A DNA stretch of 64,000 nucleotides, taken from contig NZ_JAKGBW010000002.1 in assembly GCF_021556485.1 (NCBI RefSeq), forward strand, positions 62,001 through 126,000, written 5' to 3'. Shown in pieces: positions 26,622 to 36,906 of this stretch. The stretch comes from Oceanobacillus alkalisoli. Its GTDB lineage: Bacteria > Bacillota > Bacilli > Bacillales > Amphibacillaceae. The first letter of the stretch is position 1. The number at the start of each line of letters is the position of its first letter. Position numbers and translations under genes: made by a program. The notes beneath the pieces were generated by a model. That model made no database searches. It was not told where the DNA came from and worked only from the letters and a program-made list of their open reading frames with translations.

Positions 26622-27104
26622 ATGGGTAAGAAAATTACGATTATTGTTTCGGTGATTGTAGTATTATTTATAGCGCTCTTCTTTGCGCTCAATTATAAAA
26701 ATAACAAAGCGCTTGAAGGGGAGAATCCATATGGAACGAATGACCTTGATCAAGCAACGATTGACCAATTGGATGATCCATTATACGGCAATCAAATTTT
26801 GCCGGATGATTTGATGGAACAGGTGGAAAGCGGGGAGCCGACAACGGTCTATTTCTACAGTCCAACTTGTGTATATTGTCAGCAGACAACGCCTTATCTT
26901 GTTCCGTTGACGGAGGAGATGGATGTCGATATGAAGAAATTGAATTTGCTTGAATTTGGTAATGAAGCAGCGCCATTTGCCATCCGTTCTACACCAACAC
27001 TTGTGTACTATGAGAACGGTGAAGAAGTTGCACGTCTCGAAGGTCAATATCCGGAAGAGCAATATGAACAATTCTTTAATGAATATGTTCATGCTACGGA
27101 ATAA
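26622..27104 (+). CDS. Membrane-anchored thioredoxin-like thiol oxidase, BdbC partner
   Basis: 160 residues: a signal anchor (about 4-24), a linker, and a thioredoxin domain from about 60 with active site CVYC (C83, C86) and a cis-proline motif STPTLVYY. It occupies the position of BdbD, but the domain is short and thioredoxin-like, without the helical insertion expected of DsbA-like BdbD. Oxidase function is inferred from the neighbouring bdbC. A terminator follows. Confidence 0.82.
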   Translation: MGKKITIIVSVIVVLFIALFFALNYKNNKALEGENPYGTNDLDQATIDQLDDPLYGNQILPDDLMEQVESGEPTTVYFYSPTCVYCQQTTPYLVPLTEEMDVDMKKLNLLEFGNEAAPFAIRSTPTLVYYENGEEVARLEGQYPEEQYEQFFNEYVHATE

Positions 27105-27105
27105 A

Positions 27106-27144
27106 CAAAAAGGTTACGAGCTTAATGTTGGTAACCTTTTTTAT
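27106..27144 (+). terminator. Terminator after the bdbC operon
   Basis: AAAAAGGTTAC (27107-27117) pairs with GTAACCTTTTT (27131-27141). Confidence 0.85.
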
Positions 27145-27160
27145 ATGGAACAGCCTATCA

Positions 27161-27670
27161 CTTTCATTCAGCGTAAGTGTGTCAAACTCCGAAATTTTCT
27201 ACTGGAGGTCCGCAGTCCAGACACCTCTCGCACCTGCTGAGCGGCTGGTGAGCCTCCTCGCAGGCAAGCCTGCTGCGGGGTCTCACCAGGCTTACCTCCG
27301 AACAGGAAGTTCTAATGCCGGCATTGGTCACAGGACGTGACCGTTCTTAGCTGGCCTCCCGCAGGAGTCTCGAGGTGTCTGGCCTACTCCAGGAAAAACC
27401 TAATTTGGAACGCTATTTATTATTCCAAAGATATAATTTTTTCGTGACATGGCCCTGCAATAAATGGTATTAATAATAATCATCTCAACCAGTTCAGTTG
27501 CCCGATGGACGGTGACTCCTGCGGGAATAGCACGAGCCTGGAGCCCCCTTAGTGCTCAGCCCGAGGAGCTCTAGCAGTGCCTAAGGATGCGCATCCGTTC
27601 ACCGGGCAACTGAACGGCGATTCAAGCTCCGAACTAAATGAACGTGCAAAACACTTTCGCTGCATGAAAG
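27161..27670 (-). repeat. Repeat B, copy B3: composite double-hairpin element, inverted
   Basis: 510 bp. The left end CTTTCATTCAGCGTAAGTG matches the right end CACTTTCGCTGCATGAAAG with two mismatches. H2 comes first and contains the ~63-bp module; H1 follows with the CCCTTAGTGCTCAGCCC inner variant. It fills the gap between the bdbC operon terminator and hmoB. Confidence 0.9.
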
Positions 27671-27702
27671 CAGTCTTTATTTAGGTTGCAAAGTAGTGCA
27701 GG

Positions 27703-28200
27703 TTATTCTTCTTCCGCATACATATCATACGTCGCGATATAAGCATTTTTAAAAAAGTAAGAAGCTGATTTCCCGGTGTCAAATTGATGGGCCTCTTGGA
27801 ATGTATCGGATGATTTCCAGTCTTCAAAGTCTTTTTTCGAAGCCCATTGGGTAAGTATGACATATGTGCTCCCTTGATAAGGACGCAATACGCGGAATGC
27901 TTGAAAACCTGGCATCGCTTCCACGGCCTGTTTGCGTCTTTTGAACCGATCTTCAAATAATGCATTGCTCTCTTCATCGACCGGTACATTATTCATCACG
28001 ACATAACCAGTCTCGCGAATTTCCCCCGCTTTTTCCAGAATTTCATATTTCCGGCCCGCTTGAAAAATCTCTTCTCTAGGATGCTCATAGTAGAGAAGTC
28101 CACCCGCATTATTTTTCATGAGTTTCAGCTCTAGTTCTTCATGTTTTTTTTCGATTTTCAACAAAAAGTCAATTGTCCCGTTTGTCATATAAGCATTCAA
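27703..28200 (-). CDS. hmoB: Haem-degrading monooxygenase HmoB (YhgC)
   Basis: 165 residues from a TTG at 28200, with AAAGGGGA seven bases upstream; the ATG at 28218 overlaps that RBS. The C-terminal ABM domain has NRFKxR-like EDRFKRRKQAVEAMPGFQAFR (shown to show the RFK...PGF pattern only as residues about 83-103) and VILTQWASKKDFEDW, matching B. subtilis HmoB, an IsdG-type enzyme that opens haem to release iron. It sits next to pbpF and the hem operon, as in B. subtilis. Confidence 0.86.
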   Translation of the reverse strand: MNAYMTNGTIDFLLKIEKKHEELELKLMKNNAGGLLYYEHPREEIFQAGRKYEILEKAGEIRETGYVVMNNVPVDEESNALFEDRFKRRKQAVEAMPGFQAFRVLRPYQGSTYVILTQWASKKDFEDWKSSDTFQEAHQFDTGKSASYFFKNAYIATYDMYAEEE

Positions 28201-28277
28201 AACAATTCCCCTTTCCATATCTAGTCTATATCTTTATTCTACCCTAAAACCCGTTTCTGTACGCAATAAGAAAGATT

Positions 28278-28427
28278 GCATGAACGACCTGTAATACTAC
28301 CACCTCTAAACAGGAGGGAATCCCAATAGGTAAGGTTGGGGAATAGGCAGTCCGTAAATCTCTGATTCTGTTCAAGGAATATTCAGTGGGGGGGGGAGGA
28401 GCCCGACTGAATGAAGTTTCACTTTAT
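28278..28427 (+). repeat. Repeat C, copy C3: ~150-bp structured element
   Basis: Close to C1 throughout (GCATGAACG, CTGTAA, CAGTCCGTAAA, TTGATTCTGTTCAA-type linker), ending GAAGTTTCACTTTAT. The 3' hairpin is ATTCAGTGGG...CGACTGAAT with a G-rich loop. It lies in the divergent hmoB-pbpF region and ends 44 bp before pbpF. Confidence 0.75.
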
Positions 28428-28471
28428 GCATGTAGAATATTGTCGTATAATGCAGAGATAGAGGTGGAATA

Positions 28472-30625
28472 ATGGATAAACCGAATCAAATGAAGTTGAA
28501 CCTGAAACTGAAATGGATTGTCATTAGCTTCATTTCCATTATAAGTTTAGTTTTGGCTGGTTATGCTATCATTATCTATTTCGGCAGTCAAATTGTCGAT
28601 GATAATGCTCTTATCCTTGCAGAGACGACAACAATTGAAACGATTGATGGTGAGGTGATTGCAGAACTTTACCAAGAAAACAGGGATTATATTTTGCTTG
28701 ATGATATACCTGAACATGTGCAAGAGGCCTATATAGCGATTGAAGACAGAAGGTTTTATGAACACTCCGGCATTGACATAAAATCAATCATGCGTGCAGT
28801 GTACCGGGATATTATTGCCATGAGCAAGGTAGAGGGTGCGAGCACGATTACACAGCAGCTCGTAAAAAATCTCTTTTTATATAATGATAAAACATGGACT
28901 CGTAAAGCAAAAGAAGCGTCTGCTGCGATTTACTTGGAAAGGAATCTGTCAAAAGAAGAAATTCTAGAGCTCTATCTGAATGAAATTTACTTCGGTCATG
29001 GTGTATACGGGATTGAGAAGGCTGCAAACTATTACTTTTCAAAACATGCGAGCGAACTATCGATCGGAGAAGGCGCATTGCTTGCTGGATTAGCGAAGGC
29101 TCCAAATGGGTATTCACCGATTGACCACCCGGAAAAAGCGCTCGAACGAAGAAATGTTGTACTTGGCACAATGAAAAATGCCGGTATGATCTCCGCAGAA
29201 ACGAAACAAATGGAACAAGGAAAAACACTTGGTTTACAACTCGAAGAATCAGCTAGCACGCCATGGGTTGATAGTTATGTCGACTTGGTCATTAAGGAAG
29301 CCCAGGAAAAGAGTCAGCTTCCGGTTGATGAACTAAGAAGGGGAGGGTATCGGATTGTTGTTGGTTTAGATGAAACAATCCAACAGAAGGCTTACGAAAT
29401 GTTCGAGAAGGATGATTATTTCCCTGGAAATACTTCTGACGCAGAAGGAGCCTTTGTCATGATGGAACAAACTTCAGGTAAAATAATTGCTGCAATCGGT
29501 GGTAGAGATTATACTTTCGGTGACTTGAACCGGGTTACGGTTAATCGGCAACCGGGTTCAACGTTCAAGCCACTAGCCGTCTACGGGCCAGCGCTAATGC
29601 AAGAAGATACCTTTACACCGTATTCGCTTCTTCCAGATGAACAGGCTGTGAATGGAGATTATTCTGTTGCCAATGTCGATGATATGTATCAAAAGGCAGT
29701 CAGTATATATGACAGCCTCGTCGCATCAAAGAACGTTCCAGCCGTCTGGTTACTTAATCAAATCGGTATTCCTTATGCGAAAAGCTATTTAGAAAAAATG
29801 GACATGCTGATTGAGGATCAGGACTTAGCAATTGCACTTGGCGGGCTTCATGAAGGAGTTACACCACTTAATCTTATCGAAGCATACCGGACATTTGCCC
29901 AGGATGGAAAATTCATGAAGGCTTATACAATTGAAGGAATTTATGATCATAACGAATCGCTTATTTATGAAAATACTTTAGAAGAAAGAGAAGTATTTAC
30001 GCCGCAAGTTGCCTGGAATATGACAGAAATGCTTATGAAGGCAGTGGATGCACTACCAGAGGAAGCTGGAACGTATTCGAAGGCGCTTGCCGGGAAGACC
30101 GGAACAACCCAACATCCCCAAGTAGAAAATGAAGTGAAGGATGCTTGGTTTGTCGGATTTACTCCAGAATTTGTGCTGGCAGCTTGGACTGGTTATGATA
30201 AATCAGATGCAGATCATTATTTAACAGGTGGAAGTGTTTACCCGACCAGGCTTATTCAAGATATATTGACAGAAATCGACAAACTACATCCTTTAGCTGA
30301 AACGTTTGAAAAGCCGGATACAGTGGAAGCACTTGCTGAACCAGTACAAATTGCTCCGGTAACGAATGTTCAAGCAGCGTACGAATGGGGTGGACTTTCT
30401 CTCGTGAGGGGAAAAATCAGTTGGGATCCATTGCATGATGACCGAGCTGTCTATCGGGTTTATGAAGAAAGAGATGGAATTGATAGACGGGTTGGGGAAG
30501 TACAGGGTGAGAGTGAGTATGTGATTGACCATGCATTGTTTAAGCATAAAAAATATTATGTAGTCACTTATGACCCGTTCACAAAGCTTGAAAGCAGGAA
30601 ATCAGAAACAGTTATTTTGAACTAA
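28472..30625 (+). CDS. pbpF: Bifunctional class A penicillin-binding protein PbpF
   Basis: 717 residues (B. subtilis PBP 2c/PbpF: 714). An N-terminal TM anchor (about 15-37). The GT51 glycosyltransferase domain has EDRRFYEHSGID, GASTITQQLVKN and LNEIYFGHGVYG. The transpeptidase domain has the nucleophile motif STFK (near 363), SKN near 425 and KTGTT near 541, followed by a short C-terminal domain. It polymerises and cross-links peptidoglycan outside the membrane; in B. subtilis it is mainly forespore-expressed and contributes to spore wall. Repeat C3 lies just upstream. Confidence 0.94.
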   Translation: MDKPNQMKLNLKLKWIVISFISIISLVLAGYAIIIYFGSQIVDDNALILAETTTIETIDGEVIAELYQENRDYILLDDIPEHVQEAYIAIEDRRFYEHSGIDIKSIMRAVYRDIIAMSKVEGASTITQQLVKNLFLYNDKTWTRKAKEASAAIYLERNLSKEEILELYLNEIYFGHGVYGIEKAANYYFSKHASELSIGEGALLAGLAKAPNGYSPIDHPEKALERRNVVLGTMKNAGMISAETKQMEQGKTLGLQLEESASTPWVDSYVDLVIKEAQEKSQLPVDELRRGGYRIVVGLDETIQQKAYEMFEKDDYFPGNTSDAEGAFVMMEQTSGKIIAAIGGRDYTFGDLNRVTVNRQPGSTFKPLAVYGPALMQEDTFTPYSLLPDEQAVNGDYSVANVDDMYQKAVSIYDSLVASKNVPAVWLLNQIGIPYAKSYLEKMDMLIEDQDLAIALGGLHEGVTPLNLIEAYRTFAQDGKFMKAYTIEGIYDHNESLIYENTLEEREVFTPQVAWNMTEMLMKAVDALPEEAGTYSKALAGKTGTTQHPQVENEVKDAWFVGFTPEFVLAAWTGYDKSDADHYLTGGSVYPTRLIQDILTEIDKLHPLAETFEKPDTVEALAEPVQIAPVTNVQAAYEWGGLSLVRGKISWDPLHDDRAVYRVYEERDGIDRRVGEVQGESEYVIDHALFKHKKYYVVTYDPFTKLESRKSETVILN

Positions 30626-30730
30626 GATTTTAGACAAATTAATGACATTCATGTTTTATACTATACATGCTTATTAATAATCGTTATAGTTTAAGATGGC
30701 GAAAGTGATAATGATAAAAGGATGAAATAA

Positions 30731-31768
30731 ATGACGAAAAAGATGAATGACACAATTTTACAAGCATATCGCGGAAAAGAAACAAGTTACACACCTGCCT
30801 GGTTTATGCGGCAGGCAGGGAGATCTCAGCCAGAATATCGGGAAATCAAGAAAAAATATTCTCTATTTGAAATCACACACCAGCCTGAGTTGAGTGCTTA
30901 TGTCACGAGACTGCCAGTAGAAAATTATAATGTGGATGCAGCAATTCTTTATAAAGATATTATGACACCACTCCCAGCATTGGGGGTTGATGTAGAAATC
31001 AAAGCAGGTATTGGTCCGGTCATCGATAATCCGATTCGCACATTTCAAGATGTGGAGGCACTAGGAACGATCAATCCAAGTGCGGATATTCCTTATATTC
31101 TTGATACGATTCGCATTTTGACAGAGGAACAGCTAAACGTTCCGCTAATTGGCTTTAGTGGTGCACCCTTCACATTGGCAAGCTACATGATTGAAGGTGG
31201 ACCATCGAAAAATTATCACGAAACCAAAAAACTCATGTACCGCGAACCGGAAACATGGTTCCTGTTGATGGACAAATTGGCAGACATGATTATTACATAC
31301 GTTGAAGCCCAAGTGGAAGCAGGGGCTCGAGCAATCCAGCTTTTTGATTCTTGGGTAGGATCATTGAATGCCCCGGATTACCGTGTGTTCATTAAACCGA
31401 TAATGACGAGAATCTGCAGTGAATTACGGAAGCTCGACGTTCCACTTATTATTTTCGGAGTAGGTGCTCGTCATCTCTTGCTTGAATGGAACGATCTTCC
31501 GGTAGACGTAATCGGCCTGGACTGGAGAACATCGATTACGGAAGCAAGGAATATGGGTGTAACGAAAGTGTTGCAAGGTAATCTTGATCCCGTCATGCTT
31601 TTAACCGAATGGGAAAATATTGAGAAACGCACGAAGAAAATCTTAGATGAAGGCCTAGAGCAAGGCAAGCATGTCTTTAATCTCGGACATGGTGTAACGC
31701 CGGAAATTAAGCCGGAAACATTGAAAAAACTGACAAAGTTAGTTCATGAATACAGCAAGCGTTCTTAA
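30731..31768 (+). CDS. hemE: Uroporphyrinogen decarboxylase
   Basis: 345 residues. [15 protein letters not shown] (about 22-36) is the substrate-binding Arg signature and [13 protein letters not shown] lines the active site. It decarboxylates uroporphyrinogen III to coproporphyrinogen III. First gene of hemE-hemH-hemY, with AAAAGGATG as RBS and 43 bp to hemH. Confidence 0.96.
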   Translation: MTKKMNDTILQAYRGKETSYTPAWFMRQAGRSQPEYREIKKKYSLFEITHQPELSAYVTRLPVENYNVDAAILYKDIMTPLPALGVDVEIKAGIGPVIDNPIRTFQDVEALGTINPSADIPYILDTIRILTEEQLNVPLIGFSGAPFTLASYMIEGGPSKNYHETKKLMYREPETWFLLMDKLADMIITYVEAQVEAGARAIQLFDSWVGSLNAPDYRVFIKPIMTRICSELRKLDVPLIIFGVGARHLLLEWNDLPVDVIGLDWRTSITEARNMGVTKVLQGNLDPVMLLTEWENIEKRTKKILDEGLEQGKHVFNLGHGVTPEIKPETLKKLTKLVHEYSKRS

Positions 31769-31811
31769 AAATAAATGACGCAATGAATATTAAAGATGAG
31801 GTGTTTTAAAA

Positions 31812-32753
31812 ATGGCAAAAAAAATAAAAGGCTTATTAGTAATGGCATATGGGACCCCGACAAAAGAAGAAGATATTGAACCTTATTACACACATATCAG
31901 ACACGGCAGAAAACCAGAGCCGGAAGCACTTCAGGATTTGAAGGAGCGCTATGAAGCAATTGGCGGCGTATCCCCGCTTGCGAAAATTACAGAAGATCAA
32001 GCGAATGGCCTATGTGCCAAGTTAAATGAAGTACAAGATGAAGTGGAATATAAAGTATATATCGGACTGAAACATATTACACCATTTATTGAAGAAGCTA
32101 TAGATCAAATGGCAGAAGATGGAATTAAGGAAGCTGTTTCCATCGTCTTGGCCCCACATTATTCTACATTCAGCATTAAATCATATAACGAGCGGGCAAA
32201 AGAAGAGGCAGATAAACATGGCATAACGCTTGCTTCTGTTGTCGATTGGTATAACGAACCAGGTTATATCAAGTTCTGGGCAGACGGTATTAAAGCTATT
32301 TATGATGAGCTGCCGAAAGAGGAACAAGAAAAAACGGTGCTGATCGTTTCAGCTCATAGCTTGCCAGAGAAAATCATCCAATCTGGTGACCCATATCCGG
32401 AACAGCTGGCAGAAACCGCGAAGCTTATTTCTGAAGCTACCGGAATTAAAAATTATGAAGTAGGCTGGCAGAGTGAAGGGAACACTCCTGATCCATGGCT
32501 CGGGCCGGACGTCCAAGATTTAACCCGTGATTTATACAATGAAAATGGCTACCGTTCCTTTATTTATGCTCCAGTTGGATTTGTTGCCGATCATTTGGAA
32601 GTTTTATATGACAATGACTACGAATGTAAAGTCGTTTGTGATGAAGTAGGTGCGAACTACTATCGTCCGGAAATGCCGAACGTTGCACCGTTATTCATCG
32701 AAACATTGGCAGATGTGGTGTTGAAAACAGAAAAGCGTGACGCGCATGCGTAA
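31812..32753 (+). CDS. hemH: Coproporphyrin ferrochelatase (HemH/CpfC)
   Basis: 313 residues, the monomeric Gram-positive type. The metal-site His lies in LAPHYSTFS and the Glu in [10 protein letters not shown], corresponding to H183 and E264 of the B. subtilis enzyme. In Gram-positive bacteria it inserts iron into coproporphyrin III before final decarboxylation. Its stop overlaps the hemY start by 8 nt. Confidence 0.95.
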   Translation: MAKKIKGLLVMAYGTPTKEEDIEPYYTHIRHGRKPEPEALQDLKERYEAIGGVSPLAKITEDQANGLCAKLNEVQDEVEYKVYIGLKHITPFIEEAIDQMAEDGIKEAVSIVLAPHYSTFSIKSYNERAKEEADKHGITLASVVDWYNEPGYIKFWADGIKAIYDELPKEEQEKTVLIVSAHSLPEKIIQSGDPYPEQLAETAKLISEATGIKNYEVGWQSEGNTPDPWLGPDVQDLTRDLYNENGYRSFIYAPVGFVADHLEVLYDNDYECKVVCDEVGANYYRPEMPNVAPLFIETLADVVLKTEKRDAHA

Positions 32754-34146
32754 TATTGTAATTATCGGCGGCGGTATAACAGGTTTATCCGCCGCCTTTT
32801 ACTTACAGCAAGAAAGTAAGCGTAAGCACGAACCGATCAACCTCAACTTGATTGAAGCAAGTGAGCGGCTTGGCGGAAAGATAAAGACGATGAAGCGCGA
32901 TGGGTTTACAATCGAACAAGGTCCTGACTCCTTGCTCTCTAGAAAACCAGCCATCGTCCGATTGACAAGGGATCTTGGATTAGAAGATGAAATGATTTTT
33001 AACGAGACAGGCTCGTCTTTCATTCTCGTTGATGGAAAGCTTCACCAAATGCCAGCTGGTACGTTTATGGGAGTTCCGAAAGAAGAGCAAGCAATTATGG
33101 ATACGGGAATCTTTACCGAAGCAGGAAAGAAGCGAGCGCTGGAAGAGCAAGAGATTCCAAAGGGCGGGCCAGCGGAGGATCAGTCCCTCGGTTTATTTAT
33201 GCGAAGAAGATTTGGTGATGAAGCGGTGAACCGTTTAATTGCCCCGATGCTTGCTGGGATTCACTCCGGGGATATTGATGCGATGAGCTTGATGGCAATC
33301 TATCCGCTATTTTACGAACTGGAACAGAAGTACGGAAGTGTCATGAAGGGATTACAGCAACATATGTCTAATCGACCTGTCATGAAGGAAAAACGTTCAT
33401 CCGGAATATTTTTCTCCTTTAAAGACGGATTGGAAACATTAATTCACCAGTTGCATGATAAATTAGCTGAAGATACCGTAAGCACAGGAGTGGCGGCTGA
33501 ACAGATTGTAAAGACAGACTCCGGCTATGAAATTCACTTAGAATCAGGCGAGAAGCTTGCTGCTGATGCTGTTATCCTTGCAACAGAGCATTCGGCGGTT
33601 CCAAAGCTCTTCAACGAACATCATTTTTTACAGGATCTGAAGCAGATTCCTGCTGTCTCAACGGCAAATGTAGTGATGGCGTTTAATGCGGATGCGATTG
33701 AAAATGATCTTGACGGGACCGGGTTTCAAGTCGCTCGTGAAGGCGATATTGAAATTACAGCTTGTACGTGGACGAATAAGAAATGGCCTTCCACAACACC
33801 GGAAAATAAAGTATTGCTCCGTGTTTATGTCGGACGTCCAGAAAGACAAGCATTCATGAAGTTAAGCGATGAGGCGTTAACGGAACTAGTGTTGGATGAA
33901 TTGAAGAAAGTAATGACGATAAATGCGGATCCTGAGTTTACAGTCGTTACACGCTGGAAGGATGCGCGTCCGCAATATCAAATCGGTCACCGTGAACTCA
34001 TTCAACGTATTCGTGATGAACTTTCGACCGAGCTACCCGGTATCCAAATCATCGGTAGCTCTTACGACGGCGCTGGTATTCCTGATTGTGTAGCAAATGG
34101 AAAAAAGGCCGCACTCGAAGCTTTGCGATTTTTGAAAAATAATTGA
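32746..34146 (+). CDS. hemY: Coproporphyrinogen III oxidase (HemY/CgoX)
   Basis: 466 residues from ATG 32746; a GTG three codons upstream is possible, and neither has a strong RBS, which suggests translational coupling to hemH. The FAD-binding motif is [13 protein letters not shown], and the C-terminal [13 protein letters not shown] is typical. It oxidises coproporphyrinogen III to coproporphyrin III, the substrate of HemH, in the coproporphyrin-dependent haem route. A terminator follows. Confidence 0.94.
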   Translation: MRNIVIIGGGITGLSAAFYLQQESKRKHEPINLNLIEASERLGGKIKTMKRDGFTIEQGPDSLLSRKPAIVRLTRDLGLEDEMIFNETGSSFILVDGKLHQMPAGTFMGVPKEEQAIMDTGIFTEAGKKRALEEQEIPKGGPAEDQSLGLFMRRRFGDEAVNRLIAPMLAGIHSGDIDAMSLMAIYPLFYELEQKYGSVMKGLQQHMSNRPVMKEKRSSGIFFSFKDGLETLIHQLHDKLAEDTVSTGVAAEQIVKTDSGYEIHLESGEKLAADAVILATEHSAVPKLFNEHHFLQDLKQIPAVSTANVVMAFNADAIENDLDGTGFQVAREGDIEITACTWTNKKWPSTTPENKVLLRVYVGRPERQAFMKLSDEALTELVLDELKKVMTINADPEFTVVTRWKDARPQYQIGHRELIQRIRDELSTELPGIQIIGSSYDGAGIPDCVANGKKAALEALRFLKNN

Positions 34147-34150
34147 TGAT

Positions 34151-34188
34151 AAAAAACATCGGTCAGATTCGGCTCGGTGTTTTTTTAT
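34151..34188 (+). terminator. Terminator of hemEHY
   Basis: AAAAAACATCG pairs with CGGTGTTTTTTT, with G-U pairs in a short stem. Confidence 0.75.
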
Positions 34189-34208
34189 CCGTTGTATTTT
34201 TCTGAAAA

Positions 34209-34466
34209 TTGAACTATAATAAAATTAAATATCCTTTCTATCTTGAAGGCGGTGAGGCATATCGTAAATTTTATGGACACGATAAAGAAGTGAATGATCA
34301 ATACGAATTGAAAATTAAGACAAAATTCATTAGCCATTCCTGCATTATTACGTCACAAGAAACGCTAGATCGTCTGCGTGCTCTTTTCTATGATAAAGGG
34401 ATTGAACAGGAAGTTACGGAGGTTGCGAACGGAGAAAATTCCGTAGAAAAAAATTACAGCCACTAA
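34209..34466 (+). CDS. Hypothetical protein
   Basis: An 85-residue frame with coding-like composition (YPFYLEGGEAYRKFYGHDK, then IKTKFISHSCIITSQETLDRL). I recognise no family and see no TM segment. The only in-frame upstream start is a TTG at 34209 without a visible RBS, so the gene may start at the internal GTG (residue 28) or be a remnant. A bidirectional terminator follows at 34465. Confidence 0.42.
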   Translation: MNYNKIKYPFYLEGGEAYRKFYGHDKEVNDQYELKIKTKFISHSCIITSQETLDRLRALFYDKGIEQEVTEVANGENSVEKNYSH

Positions 34467-34508
34467 AAATCGCCTGGAATCAACAATAAGATCTCAGGCG
34501 ATTTTTCT
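34464..34508. terminator. Bidirectional terminator before pepF end
   Basis: AAAAATCGCCTG (34465-34476) pairs with CAGGCGATTTTT (34495-34506). Confidence 0.88.
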
Positions 34509-34510
34509 AT

Positions 34511-36331
34511 TTATTCATCTTCATAGCTTGCAACTAATTCATCAACCAATGAACCGACATAATCGATCGCCACTTTAATCGCGTCAGGATTGGACATATC
34601 AACTCCCGCGAGTTTAATCAAATCAAGCGGCTTCTTCGTGCCGCCAGCCTTTAATACATCCAACCAGCGATTTACAGCAGGGCGCCCTTCATCTTTAATC
34701 ATCTGAGCAACAGCTGTTGATACAGTGAGTCCAGCGGAATACGTATATGGATAGAGCCCCATATAGTAATGCTGCTGTCTCATCCATGTTAATCCGACCC
34801 GATCATCAATTGTAATACTATCTCCCCAGAAGTTCTTGATAACAGCGAGTTTCTGCTCTGTTAAGACATCAGCCGTGAGTGGCACACCATTTTCTGCTAA
34901 ATCATAGACCCGGCGCTGTAATTCGCCTTCAAGTAAATGGGTGACGAAATTATGGTGATATGTACCAAGTAATTGGGTAATGACCCAGCGCTTCATCCGG
35001 ACATCTTCTGTTGCTTGCATAAGGTGTTCGGCCAGCAGTAATTCATTTAAGGTGGATGGGGCTTCAATGAAATAAGTAGACGGACGTGTATTCATTAGAG
35101 ATTGATTTTGTCCAGCCAAATAAAAGTGCCCGGCATGACCCATCTCATGTGCTAATACAAATGCACCACGCATCGTATCGGTCCAGGTGATCAAAATATA
35201 AGGATGCACCCCATATGGACTGGAACAGAATGCTCCGTTTGCTTTCCCAATATTATCAGCCCGGTCAATCCAGCCTTTGTGAATCGACTTCTTCATTATT
35301 TCATGATACTCCGGTCCCATTATGGAAAGGGCGTCAAGAATAATATCCGTAGCTTCTTCATACGTTGTTTGCGGATTGAATTCCGGATCAAGTGGTGCTT
35401 TTAAATCACAATAATGCAATTCTTCGAGACCAAGCTTCTCCTGCTTTAATTTGGCGTAACGCTGCATATGTGGCGCTAATTCTTTTCCGATGATATCAAG
35501 CTGATTATGGTACATCTCTTTGGTGACTTGCTGAGGAGCAAGCAGCATGTCGGTTACAGACGGGTATCTCCGGAGCTTTGCCATCGTCACTTGCTTTGTA
35601 ACCTCCGTTGCATAAACCGCGGCAAATGTATTTTTATAGTTATCTAATGTTTTCGTAAGGGACTTGTAGGCATTCCTTCGTGTTGTTATATCGGCTGAGA
35701 ATTCATAACGGTCTTCGAATAGAGATTCAGACATTGGTAGCTCGACACCTTCTGCGTTCGTGATCGGCTCAAATTGCATGTCCGCGGTTTTAGCCCGTTG
35801 ATAAATTCCGTGCGGGGCTCCATGGACTTCACTAAGAGCTGCTAATGTTTCCTCCACTTCAGGTGTGAGCGTGTGGGGTTTATCTTCTAATGTGTCATAC
35901 AAAATTTTTTCATATACTTTTAATTTCGGTTCCTCTGCTAGAAACTGCTGAACCTTATCACTCGTTAATTCCAGTAATTCCGAGTAGAAGAAGGAAAGCT
36001 TTGCATGAGTCTTTGCCATTACACTGCCCGTAAGTGCCGCGTCCCGCTGATTGTCTGGATCGGATCCATCCGCATTCACTTTTAAATTAGAATAGGTCGC
36101 TACACGGACTACTTTCTCCCGGTAGCTTTCAAGTGCTGCTAGTGCTCGGTGCAGAGTAGTGGCCGTTTCTGTTACTTTTCCTTTGAAGGCTGTCACTTGT
36201 TCTGCTTCTTTTTCTAAGCTTTCGATCCCAAGCTTCCAGCTTTCAGAGGTTGGGAATAGGTCCGTCAGCTTCCATGTCTGTTCTGCCGGTACTTCTTGAC
36301 GTTTGGCACGTGTATTCGTCTGAATGGTCAT
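34511..36331 (-). CDS. pepF: Oligoendopeptidase F (M3 metallopeptidase)
   Basis: 606 residues from ATG 36331 (GAGGAGG upstream). The zinc motif HEMGH occurs in AFVLAHEMGHAGHFYLAG near residue 395, with the downstream Glu ligand in FIEAPSTLNE, as in M3B peptidases. It cleaves short peptides in the cytosol. A tract on the N-terminal side (about 20-200) forms the helical lid. Monocistronic by its surroundings. Confidence 0.94.
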   Translation of the reverse strand: MTIQTNTRAKRQEVPAEQTWKLTDLFPTSESWKLGIESLEKEAEQVTAFKGKVTETATTLHRALAALESYREKVVRVATYSNLKVNADGSDPDNQRDAALTGSVMAKTHAKLSFFYSELLELTSDKVQQFLAEEPKLKVYEKILYDTLEDKPHTLTPEVEETLAALSEVHGAPHGIYQRAKTADMQFEPITNAEGVELPMSESLFEDRYEFSADITTRRNAYKSLTKTLDNYKNTFAAVYATEVTKQVTMAKLRRYPSVTDMLLAPQQVTKEMYHNQLDIIGKELAPHMQRYAKLKQEKLGLEELHYCDLKAPLDPEFNPQTTYEEATDIILDALSIMGPEYHEIMKKSIHKGWIDRADNIGKANGAFCSSPYGVHPYILITWTDTMRGAFVLAHEMGHAGHFYLAGQNQSLMNTRPSTYFIEAPSTLNELLLAEHLMQATEDVRMKRWVITQLLGTYHHNFVTHLLEGELQRRVYDLAENGVPLTADVLTEQKLAVIKNFWGDSITIDDRVGLTWMRQQHYYMGLYPYTYSAGLTVSTAVAQMIKDEGRPAVNRWLDVLKAGGTKKPLDLIKLAGVDMSNPDAIKVAIDYVGSLVDELVASYEDE

Positions 36332-36415
36332 TTTCAATTCCTCCTCTTGGTCATTTACTTCGATACTCTAAATAATTATAATACAAATAAAAATGGAAAG
36401 ATAGGATTTTTCAGA

Positions 36416-36453
36416 AAGAAAAAAGGGCAGCTGTTCTTATGAACAACTGCCAA
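36416..36453 (-). terminator. Terminator of yhfH
   Basis: GGCAGCTGTTC (36426-36436) pairs with GAACAACTGCC (36441-36451); on the minus strand it is followed by TTTTTT. Confidence 0.8.
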
Positions 36454-36534
36454 AAAGGAGAAATATGGTGTTATACTACAGTTGGAAACTAAATTAAAGT
36501 GAAGCGGTTCTTGTCATACAAATGAAGAGCGTGA

Positions 36535-36663
36535 TTATCTTGCAGGATGATCACAGTCATCACAAACATTGCCATAGCAGTCTGCTTTTTCGAAAATATC
36601 ATGACCGCATTTCGTACATTTTTTCTTTGGTAAACTTTTGAAAAACTCAACTAAACCTAGCAT
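36535..36663 (-). CDS. yhfH: YhfH-family four-cysteine small protein
   Basis: 42 residues, too short for most gene finders. It starts MLGLVEFFKSLPKKK and has a zinc-ribbon-like C-x2-C (C16, C19) and a C-x2-C (C34, C37), with YGNVCDDC matching the YhfH family of Bacillaceae. GAGGAGGAAC is an ideal RBS. In B. subtilis yhfH also lies close to lplJ (yhfJ). Function unknown; metal binding is inferred from the cysteines. Confidence 0.82.
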   Translation of the reverse strand: MLGLVEFFKSLPKKKCTKCGHDIFEKADCYGNVCDDCDHPAR

Positions 36664-36906
36664 GTGGGTTCCTCCTCGTTTGTTTGTCAATTAATTACCT
36701 GTTGAATGTATTGTAATATAACAGCATGTTATTTGTCAATACTGTTTTAATACATTTTTTTAAAATACGTTTGTAATTATTATATAATATGCAGCGGAAA
36801 CGTTGTTATACTACACGTTTGCCCGATTAATAATTTTTGTATTTATTGCTTTAGATTTTTGTTTCCATTAAAATAATTGTATAGATGTTCTAGAGGAGGC
36901 TAGGCA

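Noticed and set aside
27125-27340. 71-codon frame in repeat B3
   Set aside because: A translation of hairpin H2 with no RBS.
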